NCBI GenBank assembly: GCA_023014335.1
Contig: JAECYW010000001.1
Coordinates: 3,844,001-3,908,000, forward strand
DNA: 64,000 nucleotides
Source: Galerina marginata
Lineage: Eukaryota; Basidiomycota; Agaricomycetes; Agaricales; Galerinaceae
Direction: 5' to 3'
Part shown: piece by piece, positions 1 through 11,331 of the stretch
Layout: each line of letters opens with the position of its first letter
Numbering within the stretch: position 1 is the first letter of the stretch
Notes under the pieces: generated by a model
Told to the model about the DNA's origin: nothing
Databases searched by the model: none
What the model saw: the letters and a program-made list of their open reading frames with translations, nothing else
Made by a program: the position numbers and the translations under genes

Positions 1-1439
1 TCGAGGAGAGAAGCTAACCGAAGGCGGGGTTGAACTTCAAGGTACATATGGCACATTGGGAAATCACTTGATGGTTCTGTCTGATCAATTATAGCGACTG
101 AAATCTGGTGGAAAAGACTTGCTTTCTGATTCATTGCGTGACTTCTTCCTATTATTAAAGAGAGTACAAGGTCTGCGAATAACGTGAATAAATACTACCC
201 GTTTGATATGAGAGTTGAAATTGAACTTCACCATTGATCGATGTAGTCACCCTATGGCCGTTTCCATAAAACCCTCATTGGCGCCTAAAGGTGTTCTTGA
301 CGAGTAGACTTTGAGCATGGAACGACATCACACAGAGGTTGTTGAGTTGTGAGGATCCTGTTCGTCACACAGGTTGGCAAGCCTGGTAACCCGTATTTCA
401 TCATGGACGCTGGGTAGAGAAGTCCACAAAATCGGCGCCTCCAAAGCAGTCCATGTATGTTTAGAAACAGAAGTTTAAAATACTTTCTTTTCGGGTTAAA
501 GGGAGAAAGGAGGGGGTTCCGAGATCCGCTGCTCTAACAATGCCACGGCGTGTAAGAATCAACCCCATGTTACGGTAAAGAATTTTATTCACGTAGAAAC
601 GGCAGTCTCGGCGTTCTGTTTTCATGCATTACTTCCTTCTTCTGGCTCTATGGACATTGTACTTTTGTCCCTCTTTCTGCACATTTATTCAGAAATTCTC
701 CATCAGGACATACCGGTACGCACCTCATAATGTGGACCGACCTCAGCATTATTTCTGAGCCATGCGCCGAGAATTCGTTGGTCCTGGAACCTTGAAATTT
801 CAGATAGCTACTGCTGTCAGTTAATTAATGATCACGGACAGTGCTCAGAGAAGCCCTTTACCTGGTGAGAGGCATGAATCAAGACGAATGAGGTGCAAGG
901 TTCCCAGTGTTCAGATTCTTCATAGTGAGGTCGCGTGGATGAGCGACCCAGTTTAGAACTCGGCGGGATGGGGGTAAGGTCCGTACCGATTTTCTCGCAC
1001 CTCTAGGACGGTAGCTCGGTTATATTGACAGCCCCGGTTGTGTACATCCTGCGCAATGTATGGGTTGGGTATTGTGCTTGAACGCTTGACCGTCTTGCGA
1101 TGGTCTGTGTGCGACTTCTCTCACGCCGAATGCACATGACCCTCCAATACTTCCTTTTGCTGGACTTTAGTTATCCATTGAGACGTTTTCAATAAACGGA
1201 TAGTGGATATAAATCCGGAGCATCCGCAACGGATTATGCGGCCTATATAAAAGAACGAAGTTAGAGTTCAGTGAAGCAAGAGACGAGATTTGAAAAGTAC
1301 ATTTTAAACTTGAAGTCTGCAGGTGATAAGGGAGCGTCCAATGCAGATCCGCTGGACTGACGGAAAATAAGGGCAGAAAAGACGATTTCTATCTGGAATT
1401 CTGTTGTCAGGGCAAGCTGAGAAAGGAACAAAAATATTA
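1..1439. other. No gene recognised
   Basis: I see no convincing coding segment here in either strand. A TATA-like string (cctatataaaag) lies at about 1240-1251, preceded by a short CGG/CCG-rich stretch. No start codon with a sustained frame follows it within reach, so I do not call a promoter. Confidence 0.4.
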
Positions 1440-1872
1440 GAGGAGAAAGGAATACCTGGTCAAGACCTGGACGGCGCCATACTGACGATTGATCAGATAG
1501 GTCGAAAACGTTTCGATGTTGGGAAAGCAGTCTAATTTGCTATGGAGAATGCCTTGGATGTAGGCGGCAGGTTTGACAGATGTGTTTGCCACTTTTAAGT
1601 AGAAGAACGACAATGGCGATGTAACAAGGGGGATTCAACGGGCACCTACCCAGCTATACGGGTAGATACATCAAAGCGGCGAAAGTACTGGACGAGGAGG
1701 CCGGGAGCGATATCAAATTATTCATATTCACGGTGGGCACGGGCAAAGTCCAGATAGCCAATGCGTACGGTTGAGATGTTAAGGGGAGGGAAGCAGGGGA
1801 TGTGACGTAGTTGATAACGAGGAAAACAAAAAGAGTGGTATGGCGCGGGACCCCGATCGATGTTGTCACCAA
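1440..1872 (-). other. Coding-like segment, product unknown
   Basis: Two stretches on the minus strand read like exons. One, around 1440-1590, is open for about 46 codons, with charged and hydrophobic residues mixed as in a real protein (for example PAAYIQGILHSKLDCF). The other, around 1655-1722, reads GLLVQYFRRFDVSTRIAG and ends at a plausible donor (GTAGGT). A further open stretch lies upstream at 1725-1872. The stretches cannot be joined into one clean frame, and I do not recognise the family. It may be a decayed gene or one whose introns I cannot resolve. Confidence 0.25.
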
Positions 1873-2564
1873 AACACGAAGTTAAACCTTGATAACTTGA
1901 ATAGAATGAGAGCGATGGCGGGATATGCTGCGAGCCTCGAGTTTCACCACCTAGAGCCTTCCGAGCTGAAGTTTACCACTATTAGGCCCAGTAAGGCGAA
2001 TGGTGCAGCTTTCCATCATGCTTTGGGAGAGCCTGGAAGAAGAGCCAAGACGACACAAAATCACATTGTCGGGTCCGCAGAGCCCACCTCATCCGTTGCG
2101 AACAACATGGCCAGTATCAGCGAATATCGATTGCACAGTTCTCCTCTTCAGGTTTATGTTCGTTAACATGCCTCTTGAAATTCAATGTTTCCTGTTAGCC
2201 TTCCGTCGCGGTTGATTCATAGCTCTTACACTGGAAAGAAGATCTGAGCCGATGGTGGACAGGAGAAAGGATGATTGGTCGAAAAACCGGGTGGTCCGAT
2301 GACTGCCTAGTTTGGGATTAGATCCGATTCATCCGAAATCGCCGACGTGCCAGGCTGATAAGATCATCAATTCCCTCAGATTCCCAAAATCCGTTTTTCT
2401 TTTCCTGCCGCTCATTGATTGAGGATTCCATCAGAAACATGTTTATAGGTCTGCCCTTGGGCTGATTACGCTTATAAAATAGTACCTAGTTCAAGTTGCC
2501 GTGACCACTTTAAATCCTGATTTTTCCCATCTAGCCGACCTGCAGGCCCAAACTCTGCATTTCT
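1873..2564. other. Intergenic, nothing recognised
   Basis: Short open frames exist on the plus strand (for example 1840-2166) but they have no domain signature and no partner exons. Nothing else is seen between the coding-like segment and the 3' end of the first seven-TM gene. Confidence 0.35.
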
Positions 2565-3795
2565 TTAGACCACTTGGCTTTGTATATGATGACTGGTGTC
2601 ATCGGCCTCGGTATGAGGGTGAACTTTACTTGAGTTCTTCTTGTTTATATCATGTGTAGCAGAGTAATTGTTATCCGGCATGAAAAGAATGTCGCTTTGG
2701 AGTTTCGTTGTCCGGTTATCAACATTACGCATCGAAATGCGAACCACCAGAAGTGTGGGCATTATTCCCTGGACAAAGTAGGAGGTTAAATTCAAGTACA
2801 TTGGTACTGATGAACCGACATACATATACTATAGTCATTGGCGTGTGAATGCAAAGGAAGATGTTACTTCCGAGGCTGAAGAAAATGACATAAATCATTT
2901 GGGCAATGAAAGTGAACATGCCAGATTCGATCAACATGGATATGACTGGGAGCAAATTGACTTTCCCCCTGCTGGCAGCGGCCATCCATGTTTTTGTCAT
3001 ATCTCTATGTAATAAATAAAGTTTGAGAGTTAGAAGGCCAGTGACGACAGCGTTTACACCAAGGGAAATCGAAAAAGAGGCAATCCCGAGTGGTGTGAAC
3101 CATTTGGGCACGCTCAGCAAGAACGAGGGGCCTGGATTCCGCAACTCCACGGCGATCTTTGCAATCTCTGCACTAAGACAGAATTGAGTGGCTAGGGTTA
3201 AGAGTGCACTAAGGAATAGTTGAAAAAAATCGTATACAAAGATCTCACCAAACGAAAAAAAAGCCAAGGCTGAGGGAACAACAACGAAGAGCAGTTTTCT
3301 ATTCCACATAACCCAACAGCGGTAAATCTATTACGGCGGTTAATCGAAGTGAACCTAAAGATGTCATATTTACGGCCTACCAGGATGCCTTGCGAAATAA
3401 GATCGATGAAGGTGAAAAGCATACTGGCGGTGACGTTTAGACTCCAAGTCGTCAAAACAGACCGACCTTCAGGAAACTGGGAAAGAACTGAAGCCATGCT
3501 CCATCATAGTGGTAAATAAATGGCTTACGACCGCAAAGTATTGCAGGATGAAGTCAATGACGAAAAAGACCGTGCACAGACCGAAAAGGGCTAGAAGTGG
3601 GAAAACGAGGGGGGTGCTGTCTGTTGTCCGTTTTTGCCACCGCAGTCGAATATACAGGGGAAAAACCACGCAGTATACCCCTGAAAAATAATTTATTAAC
3701 ATAGAGGGACAGCCGTTAAGAGCTCGAGAAATACCGTAAAGCAGGGCTTCAAGTACTGTTCCGATAAACGAAGCTTGAGTCGCGCTAAGACCCAT
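2565..3795 (-). CDS. Seven-transmembrane family protein of unknown function (paralogue A)
   Basis: The model has five exons: 3735-3795, 3529-3680, 3381-3476, 2824-3327 and 2565-2768. All introns are GT-AG, and the CDS is 339 codons including the stop (338 aa). Hydrophobic segments follow one another as in the uncharacterised multi-pass family common in Agaricomycetes. An N-terminal FIGTVLEALLYG precedes the first intron, and VISMLIESGMFTFIAQ and GIMPTLLVVRISM lie near the C-terminus, followed by a polar tail of about 50 residues. Introns 1-4 fall at the same positions and phases as in the genes at 6559-7792 and 11332-12451, which supports the splicing. A 57-nt GT-AG stretch (3192-3248) inside exon 4 could be a further intron; being a multiple of three it would only remove 19 residues. 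The function is unknown. The protein is presumably in a membrane and may be receptor-like, but no ligand is implied. Confidence 0.82.
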
Positions 3796-3837
3796 GATTA
3801 TAGTGGTTACTGCGAGGCAAATGAGTAACGGTAGAGC

Positions 3838-3846
3838 TTATATATG
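3838..3846 (-). promoter_or_regulatory. TATA box of seven-TM gene A
   Basis: The minus strand reads TATATAAG about 45 nt upstream of the ATG at 3795. The two paralogues carry similar boxes at comparable distances. Confidence 0.5.
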
Positions 3847-4830
3847 TAGTATACATTCCCTGGTACAGGCCATGTTCTCGACTCCGAGTCAGGGACAATG
3901 AGACGACTCTTGAAGCGTTTTTCGATCCTTGATCACGGTTGTCAGATGTGGATGCAGACAATCGGATGGCCGCCGCTGTATTTGGCTCTACAAGATTGAC
4001 ATGGGCATCAGCGCGCTTAAAATATATTTTATCAGTAATCAAACGGAGTGTTACCTACCTGCGATATGTATGGAAAAGCTATACTCTCTAGGTACACGCC
4101 AACCGAATTAGCAAAACGGCTCCCGGCTTACGCTGCAGTGCCTGGAATACTTACTTCGACGGGGAGCCAAAATCATTATGCTGGCAGCATATCAAACTTA
4201 CTCTGCTTTTTGCCATCGTCCTGCCCATGGTTACAGTGGGGTAGCATATGATGTGCCGTCCCTTTCTACTACCCGGCGAGATAGGAAGTAGTCTGAGCAG
4301 TGTCGTTATTAACTTACTTAGGACGTATTGATGATATTAGAGTAAATTCCCAAGCGAGCTATTTTATTTCACGGGTCAGAGAGTAATTCCGAGGCAGGTT
4401 AGCTCACGTTGTTTGACTTGCCTCACAGAACAAACTTGTAAAGTGGAGTTATATTTACGATGGAAAATATCGTTTCAGGTAGTTGATTCAAATCGTACTG
4501 TGTCATCAGCGCTGTGGAGCTGAAGGTTATATTAGACACACTGATAGTCGTCATACAAAATTTGATAACCATGCTTACAATGATCCGATGAGTAGGAACA
4601 GTTTTGACTGGCAGATACAGAATAGATGGTTTTTAGATGGACTCCAACTTCCAAGAGCGCCTAAAGTGGCTCTGAAGACATGGTTGGAAGGAAAATGCCG
4701 ACGTTTGATGATCCCAAAAAAATAGCTCTACGTTTGACCTTGTATATGTGACCTCTCTTGACAGGATTAAGATGTGCAGGCGGGGGCCAGTGCTGAAGCA
4801 TGGCAGAAACGTGTTCCTGTCCATTCAGTG

Positions 4831-6558
4831 ATTAGCAAGTGATATTTAACGTGAAAAGCGAAGAAATTACCTTTACCTTAAGAAAATTTATCAAAGGTTA
4901 TGGCCAAAAAAGAACGTCTTCAGTCATTTTCAAACAGAACGAATAGAACGTGTGCTTAGTGTGCGCGCGAGAGGACTTCATGGCGCTGATATCGTCGCTT
5001 ATCACAAGAACGCGACGCATCGCGGGCGGGCTGGAGGAGACGAAGAGGTTGAGGTTGAGGACATGGTTGTTGCATGATTTGCGCTGATGACGTTCAACGA
5101 ATTGAACTACTCTGAAATAGACAAGACATCGTCTAAGGACAACGGGTGCAAGACGGGAGAGGAACAACAGGGCTGACAACAAGAGGGAAATGTTGATCGC
5201 AAGGCTAATGGGTGCATCAGATCCGAAAGACAGCGAGGGCGACAAGAATGAGCATACCTTATGGTTCATTCACCCCAGGCTATGACGCCTACGTCCTCAC
5301 GTTTGACTCTGCCGCACCGAACACCAAAGCTATCCAACTCAGTTGCTCCGACATCGTATTTCTGGCACAGTTTTCTTCCCATCAGCTTCGACGAACTCGT
5401 TGGGATCGAGTCTGATCGAGTTCTAAGCCGCAATTTTGCGTTCCCGGTGGGTTATCCGAGGACCCAATGGCCAAGAGGTAAGCAAAGCGCCTGGGAGTGC
5501 GAATGAGCTGGAAGGGATTATGCATGAGCCGAAGAGACAAATGAAAAAGTGGAAGGAGATACCTTGGGTAGTTTGAGAAAGATTGCGCCTTGCGCCAGGC
5601 GACAGAGGGATGCTGCGATTATAGCGAACGCCAACAAAGCCTAGACTTCGGGAAGCAAGCCCCACGATGCCTGATAGGAGCATATAGTGTCGACAAGTAT
5701 ACGTTGACAGCTAAACTGCTTGGATCCAGGTATCGGAACCCCGGCTACGAGAGTCGCCCTGCAGTACTGACGCTGAATCAGCCACTGTGGGTGTTGGAGG
5801 CACTGGAAGTTTCGAGACTCACCTGGACGAGCTGGCACCATAGACTTGCCTACAAAATTTTCGTGCAGAAGGCCACGTAGAACGCCTTGCACGATAACGA
5901 GGACGACGTAGCGTATTTGGCTGCCAAGGAAGCAAGAAAAGGTGTTGCAAGACAGCCTTGGACGTGGCATGCCGCAATCGTCAAATCGAGCTGACGAAAA
6001 CTTAAAACAGGTCAGTTGAATATGCACACAGCCTTGTAGGGTGGCTTACGCACCTTTGACGGCACCATTCCGAGGAACCCACTGGAGAGTCTATCCGGCC
6101 AAATTTTCTGGGAATTTGAAGCTCTCGTTGCGCGAATTGTGTTGCCTGAGCTCAAGGAAGCGGGCGCGTGGATATTGGAGAGGCTTATGGGTGTGGCACT
6201 GAACGACGTGTGATGCGACGGGAAGAAGGGGCACATTTCGTGTCTCGATGGTCTGGAGAAACCCAGAGCTCCGTGGTTCAGTTTGACGGTTATTCCGTGT
6301 TGGGACTCGTGTCACAGCCACTGATCGGTCAGTTGGCATCCCGGACCGTCCGTCCTTGGTCCGTCCATCGATGTTTAATAGACGTCGACCGTCAAAATAT
6401 ATTCAATCCGTGCCTAATTAATCCCACAATGCGTAGAGAACGAGCGAGGCGTTCCGAAGCTTGAAGCCTACAGAATTATTTTTATACCAGCAGGACACCC
6501 GTTCTCTACCAGGTTTGTAGGAGGACCAAACTTCTGCATTTTTCTAGATCTCTTGGCT
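4831..6558 (+). pseudogene. Decayed coding-like region between the duplicated genes
   Basis: The plus strand has several protein-like stretches. One is at about 5257-5415 (YGSFTPGYDAYVLTFDSA). A second frame, 5590-5880, runs through a TAG at 5878-5880 into another charged stretch at about 5881-5994 (DDVAYLAAKEARKGVARQ). A final stretch at about 6040-6213 (SGQIFWEFEALVARIVLPEL) ends at a TGA. They cannot all be joined without crossing the in-frame stop, and I recognise no family. The minus strand also has open stretches (for example around 5600-5660), so even the strand is not certain. I read this as a broken gene. Confidence 0.3.
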
Positions 6559-7792
6559 TTATACATGGTCACTTGTGTCATCGGTCTCGGTTTGATTGGG
6601 AGGGTTACTTGAATTCTTCTCGCTCACTATATCAATCGCAGTAGAGTAGTTTTCCGGCATGAAATGGATGTCACTTTCGAAATTCGTTGTCCGATTGTCA
6701 ATTTTGCGCATCGAAATGCGAACAACGAGTAGTGTGGGCGTTATACCCTGAATAAAATATGAGATCAAATTCAAGAAGGTTGACACTGATGAACGACGTA
6801 CATATACCATTGCGATCGGCGTACCAATGCAGAGGAAAATGTTACTTCCGAGACTGAAGAACACGACGTAAATCACTTGGGCAATGAAAGTGAACATGCC
6901 AGACTCGATTAGCATGGAAATAACCGGGAGAAGATTAATTTTCCCCTTGCCGACGGCGGCCATCCATGTCCTTGTCATACCCTTATGCAAGGTGTAGAGT
7001 TTAAGCGTTAGAAGGCTCGACACGACGGCGTTGACCCCAAGGGAAATCGAAAATGAGGCAATCCCGAGTGGTGTGAACCATTCGGGTACGCTCAGTAAGA
7101 ATTCGGGACCGGGGTTCCGCAGCACGACTGCAATCTTTGCAAGCTCTGCAGCAAGAGTGAATGCAGTGGCTAGGGTTACGAGTGCGATAATGAATAGTTG
7201 GCCAGAAAGTCGTATAAAAGGATCTTACCAAACGAAAAAAAAGCTAAGACTGAAGGGATGACAATGAATAGCGGTTGTCTATTCCACATAACCCAACAGC
7301 GATAGATCTATCAGGGCAGATATTTATTGTGAGCATCATAAGTGTTAGGTTTTGTTAAATTTGGACGGCCTACCAGGACGCCTTGCGAAGTAAGATCGAT
7401 GAAGGTAAATATCATACTGGTGGTGACATTCAGACTCCAAGTCATCAAAATAGATCGACCTTGAGGAAACTGGGACGAAATTAAGGCCGAGCGCAAAAAA
7501 GACAGAGTAAGAAGTACGGCTTACAATCGTAAAATATTGCTGGGTGAAGTCAACGGCAAAGAAGACCGTGCAAAGACCGAAAAGGGCTACAAGTGGGAAA
7601 ATGAGGGGGCTGCTGTCTGCCGTCCGTTTTTGGACCTGCAATCGAATGTACAGGGAAAAAACCACGCAGTATACCCCTGAAAGGTAGATCAATTAATGTC
7701 GAGGGACAGTCATTAAGGACTCGAAACCTACCGTAAAGCATTCCTTCAAGTACTGTCCCGATAAACGGGGCTTGAGTCTCACTGAGTCCCAT
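6559..7792 (-). CDS. Seven-transmembrane family protein of unknown function (paralogue B)
   Basis: The model has six exons: 7732-7792, 7525-7676, 7374-7469, 7229-7307, 6802-7169 and 6559-6747. The CDS is 315 codons including the stop (314 aa). It is closely similar to the gene at 2565-3795 throughout, with the same intron positions. The start is the ATG at 7792, aligned with that of the paralogue. Without splicing 7170-7228 the frame hits a stop, because this copy is 2 nt longer than its paralogue there. Removing the 59-nt GT-AG stretch restores a continuous frame (phase 1). So either it is a genuine extra intron or the gene carries a frameshift. The tail is polar and charged. The function is unknown and the protein is predicted to sit in a membrane. 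Confidence 0.78.
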
Positions 7793-7832
7793 GGTTGGTG
7801 TGGTCAATGAAAATCAACCGGGTTATGGACGA

Positions 7833-7843
7833 GTTTATATAGT
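7833..7843 (-). promoter_or_regulatory. TATA box of seven-TM gene B
   Basis: The minus strand reads CTATATAAAC about 45 nt upstream of the ATG at 7792, matching the arrangement upstream of paralogue A. Confidence 0.5.
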
Positions 7844-8568
7844 AGGCATTACCTCTGAAAGACCCATAAAGGCCAATAGCATCAATATCGTTGACTCGGG
7901 CATGGTCAGACGATTTTTGCAACATTTCCAAAGCCTGATGATTGATCAAGGTGGAGGCCGATAATCGGATGGCCGCCGCCGTTTGTGGCCCCACAAGATT
8001 GACGTTGACATCAGCGCACTTGCAATATGTAGTCCCACGGAATCCAACGAAGAGTGTTACCTGCGATATGTACGGAGACATGATAAGAATTGCTCTGCTT
8101 TTGCCATCACATGTAGACTGTTGCCCATGCTTACGGTGGGGCAAAATATGATGGCAAGATTCGAACTTGACCCGCGGCCCATTTCTAATACTACCCCGCG
8201 GAATAGTCTGTACAGTGTCGCTATGGGTATATAAAATTCTTGGTGCATCCTCTCCAGTGCCCATCTGTAACTCATTTGACGATCAGTTGTTTAGCAAAAG
8301 CTTTCAATCGAGTTGTTTTATTTCATGAATTAAGAATTCAGAGGAAGGTCAGCTCACCGTGATTGAGTTTCATCCTAAGGTGCGCCTCTAAAATGAACGT
8401 AAATAATCTACATTTACTCTGAGTACGGTTTCCCATGGCCAGGTTGGGCGCCTATGCATCACCGGACAAGCGTCGCAATTCCACTCTCTCTAGCTTCTGA
8501 AATAATGCATGTAAAATATATATTTCCTGCCTATCATCTACAGGACCGGAAGGGAGTGTTCGACCAGA

Positions 8569-8910
8569 TTATTTCTCTCCATTCACGTCGTTGGTATTCT
8601 TCCTGTCGGGCTCTGCCTTCACGAATGCCCCGAAGAAATTGTTTCGAGGATATAAGTCGTCAAATTTTGGCGGGGTTGGACCTATTCGCAAGGGGGTCAA
8701 TGGCCTTTTGTTGTGAGTCTTGATGCATATACTACCATTTATGATTTTAACATCCCCGTCAGGCGAAGACGTCAAGGTTTTCTCTGTATCAGAAAGGTCA
8801 GACAATTCCTGGAGGGATAAGACGTAATTTTACGGACCTGCTACGGGCATGCTGACAGTCAGGCTTGTGATCGAGAGAATTGCAAAGAAATATGCTGTAA
8901 AAGAACGCAT
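8569..8910 (-). CDS. Possible small secreted protein
   Basis: The ATG at 8910 opens a signal-peptide-like start (MRSFTAYFFAILSITSLT: a charged N-region, then a hydrophobic core). Splicing out 8809-8856 (48 nt, donor GTCAGC, acceptor CCAG) joins it in frame to a polar segment of about 79 residues (8569-8808) rich in K, D, P and N, with no hydrophobic stretch. The product is 97 aa with no recognised domain. The donor is weak, so the join is tentative. The gene lies in the part of duplication copy B that copy A lacks. It could equally be a chance frame. Confidence 0.35.
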
Positions 8911-9552
8911 TTCGAATCCTTAAACGTGTGGGGGGCCGCATTTCAATTTCAGTGCTTTTATAGGTGCTAGACAACCTTCTTTGAATAGCCAACGATATTA
9001 GAGTGTCTGCCAGACCTGCATGCCAGTGAACCACTTTCTCGTGATCTGTCGCATTTTCGAAGAATGTAATTATTTTAATTTCATCAATCCATCCGCCACA
9101 TCGTTGATTCAAATCGTACTGTATCCTCAGCGCTGTGGAGCTGAAGATTAGATTACACGCTATTAATAGTCGTCGTTCAAGATCTATGACTGCAATGATG
9201 CGATGTGCAGAAATAGCTTGCAGACACAAAACGGATAGCCGGCCGCTTTCCACAAAGTGGGTATTTGTAAACAGAGAAGGAGGGAATCTGCCGACTTCTG
9301 ATGATCCTGACAAAAATACCTGTTACGTTTCTAGGCACTTTGCTCTCGCGGACGTGACCTGTCTTGACAAAACTAAAATTGTGGAATGGAAGCGGAAGCT
9401 TGAACCTCCGGGTATATCGCACCACGGTTTCCCATGGAAAGGATGCTCTCATCATTCATCGATTCATGCACGTTTGACTGTGTTTTAAAAGGAGTCCTCG
9501 AATTCTGTGCACTCACCTTCCTTTCGACAGTGGGCGGCTTTAACAAAGAGCA

Positions 9553-10530
9553 ATGGCACCGCCTAAAATCACAATTCTTGATTCATTGACAAGTATGGAC
9601 CATTCTCAGTGGTGATAAGTCTTGTACTGACTCTTTCAGATGCACAACTGGACAAATTGATAAAAATTTCTATGGAGGCCTTCACCGGAGGTTAAATTTT
9701 ATCTCTTCTTTAACCGTGCATTCTCAAGATAACTTTTTCAGATCCCCTTTCGGACGCCATGACCGCCGGGATTCCCAAACTCAAAGAAGACCTTTATCGA
9801 CTGACTTTCAGGGCTACTGCCTTGGAGGGGAAGATATTTGTTTGCCAGGATAATCGTGACATCGTCTCAGTTGCTGCGTGTTTTGAACCTGGTTTTAAGT
9901 TCCTCGGCAGGTAAGTTGCATATCACTAATAACGATGAAGGGAATTCTAATGATTATTCTAAGCGAGGCACAACGTTCTCTAGGATTGTATAAATTGCTC
10001 GAGAGTTTACCCGAAGAGACTCGCCAATGGTGGAATAAAATAGTCAGTGACGATTCACCACTATACTCTGCTCAGTCTTACGTTGGCTTCTCTCAGTTTT
10101 CCGGTGGCAAAAAGCAGGAGAAGGTGAGGCTAAAATAATTACATATTTGGATCCATTAATCACGCTGGAAAGGTACCCGAATGCTGGACCGTCGTCGTAA
10201 TGGCTACCTCTGTGAGTGAGCAGGGAAAAGGGTATGGGACTTCGATTATGAAGGAAATTTGCAAGAAGGTAATATATTCAGAGTTGCGTACTCCATAATT
10301 GAACTGACTTGACTCGAAGGCAGCAGCAGATGCCAAAACTATTAGGCTCAACGCGTCGCCTGAGATTAACGTTAGTCTGCAGCTATCTGTGTCATTCAGA
10401 GGGTCTGATAGAGATATAGGTCTCTTTTTACGAAAGCTTGGGCTTCAAAGTTGTCAAGCGCACCGAGGATGAGTCGCCCTCTGGAGTCAATTTGGTCAAC
10501 ACAATTATGGTGTGGGAGGCACTGGAATAA
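9553..10530 (+). CDS. GNAT-family N-acetyltransferase
   Basis: The model has seven exons: 9553-9592, 9640-9690, 9742-9910, 9964-10123, 10173-10268, 10320-10370 and 10420-10530. All introns are GT-AG, with phases that close to 226 codons including the stop (225 aa). Residues 147-162 (VVVMATSVSEQGKGYG) hold the acetyl-CoA binding motif A, Q157-x-x-G160-x-G162, followed by the helix of that motif. Near the C-terminus VSFYESLGFKVV is the usual motif B ending, in which a Tyr precedes the GF turn. The family transfers an acetyl group from acetyl-CoA to an amine; the substrate cannot be told from sequence. No signal peptide or membrane segment is seen, so the enzyme is probably cytosolic. It sits between the seven-TM genes with no obvious operon-like coupling. 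Confidence 0.88.
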
Positions 10531-11290
10531 TGTACATGTATGATATTTTGCTATCTGCTATGGCAGCAGAACTCGTTATATGTAGCCTTCAAATGTCCCC
10601 ATTGGCTTGACCTGGTAAAAGTGTCTTTCTATATCTACTCGTACAGTGGACTGGCAAAGCCCTGTTATTTCAACTTATTTGGACGGCTAGGTTGCCATTC
10701 ATCTTCTTTCGAGCTGCTACGAAATCACTTCTTCCGAGTGGTGATAGACATGACTACAGAAACTATCACAAGTTGAGCAACAGTAGGCGAAGGTACGGGT
10801 ACGTGGCCCTGATAGTTGCAATACGCCAGAGCGCGATATCCCGAGGGTGGATATGCCCGTGCACTCTACGGCCCTCGTCGGGTTTTACTCGGCGGAATTG
10901 GAGTCGACGTGGGAGGAACCCAGAGTGTCGGGATTGGCGCCCACCTGTCCGTGGAATTACCCCCGTCCCCGACTTGGTCAGCCCGTCTCCATCTTTCGGT
11001 ATTTTCACCTTGATCTTTTGCCTTGTTTTTCACTCTCGGGTTTCTCCGATTTTAACGGAAATCTTTTCATACCCGTGCTGGCGCAATCTAAAGTTTTCTG
11101 AGAAAGGGCTGACGTTTTATACCAGCCATCAAATGTAATGAAGACATGCTGTACTTGTCACCTATTTTTGAGGGTAAGGGGCGCTAACCGCGGATCAGGT
11201 CAGCAGAGCAACTCCAAAGTGATTGCATCTGTCCATCCATCCTGGTTGACCTTAAATTCAAGAAGGCCTGATGATGTATATTATTATATG
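10531..11290. other. Intergenic, nothing recognised
   Basis: Overlapping open frames occur in several frames at 10766-11138, where the composition is richer in G and C (many cgg/ggc triplets). They show no domain and no conserved partner exon, and I take them as chance. Confidence 0.4.
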
Positions 11291-11297
11291 TATAAAA
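11291..11297 (+). promoter_or_regulatory. TATA box of seven-TM gene C
   Basis: TATAAAA lies about 35-40 nt upstream of the ATG at 11332. The spacing is similar to that of the paralogues. Confidence 0.5.
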
Positions 11298-11331
11298 TCA
11301 CACATGTAGGGAAGGCTCTCAACAATTCAAT

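Larger units (their letters stand above)
2565..4830. repeat. Segmental duplication, copy A
   Basis: Similarity to 6559-9480 covers the whole seven-TM gene and its upstream DNA. Matched landmarks include the stretch near 3950-4030 (cggatggccgccgc) with 7965-8035, 4345-4400 with 8305-8360, 4482-4550 with 9104-9176 (gttgattcaaatcgtactgt), and 4690-4765 with 9280-9371. Copy A lacks about 0.65 kb present in copy B (about 8420-9085). Confidence 0.7.
6559..9480. repeat. Segmental duplication, copy B
   Basis: This is the partner of 2565-4830: gene, promoter and upstream DNA are repeated in the same orientation. About 0.65 kb near 8420-9085 has no counterpart in copy A and holds a possible small secreted-protein gene. 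Identity is clearly higher inside the exons than in the flanks, which are interrupted by indels. Confidence 0.7.

Noticed and set aside
8798..9480. Open frames on both strands (8798-9313 minus, 9135-9488 plus)
   Set aside because: They overlap each other and the duplicated non-coding upstream region. Copy A of the duplication does not keep either frame.
10692..11138. Overlapping 60-150-codon frames upstream of seven-TM gene C
   Set aside because: Three frames and the opposite strand are open together, as expected from G/C-rich composition, and no signature is seen.
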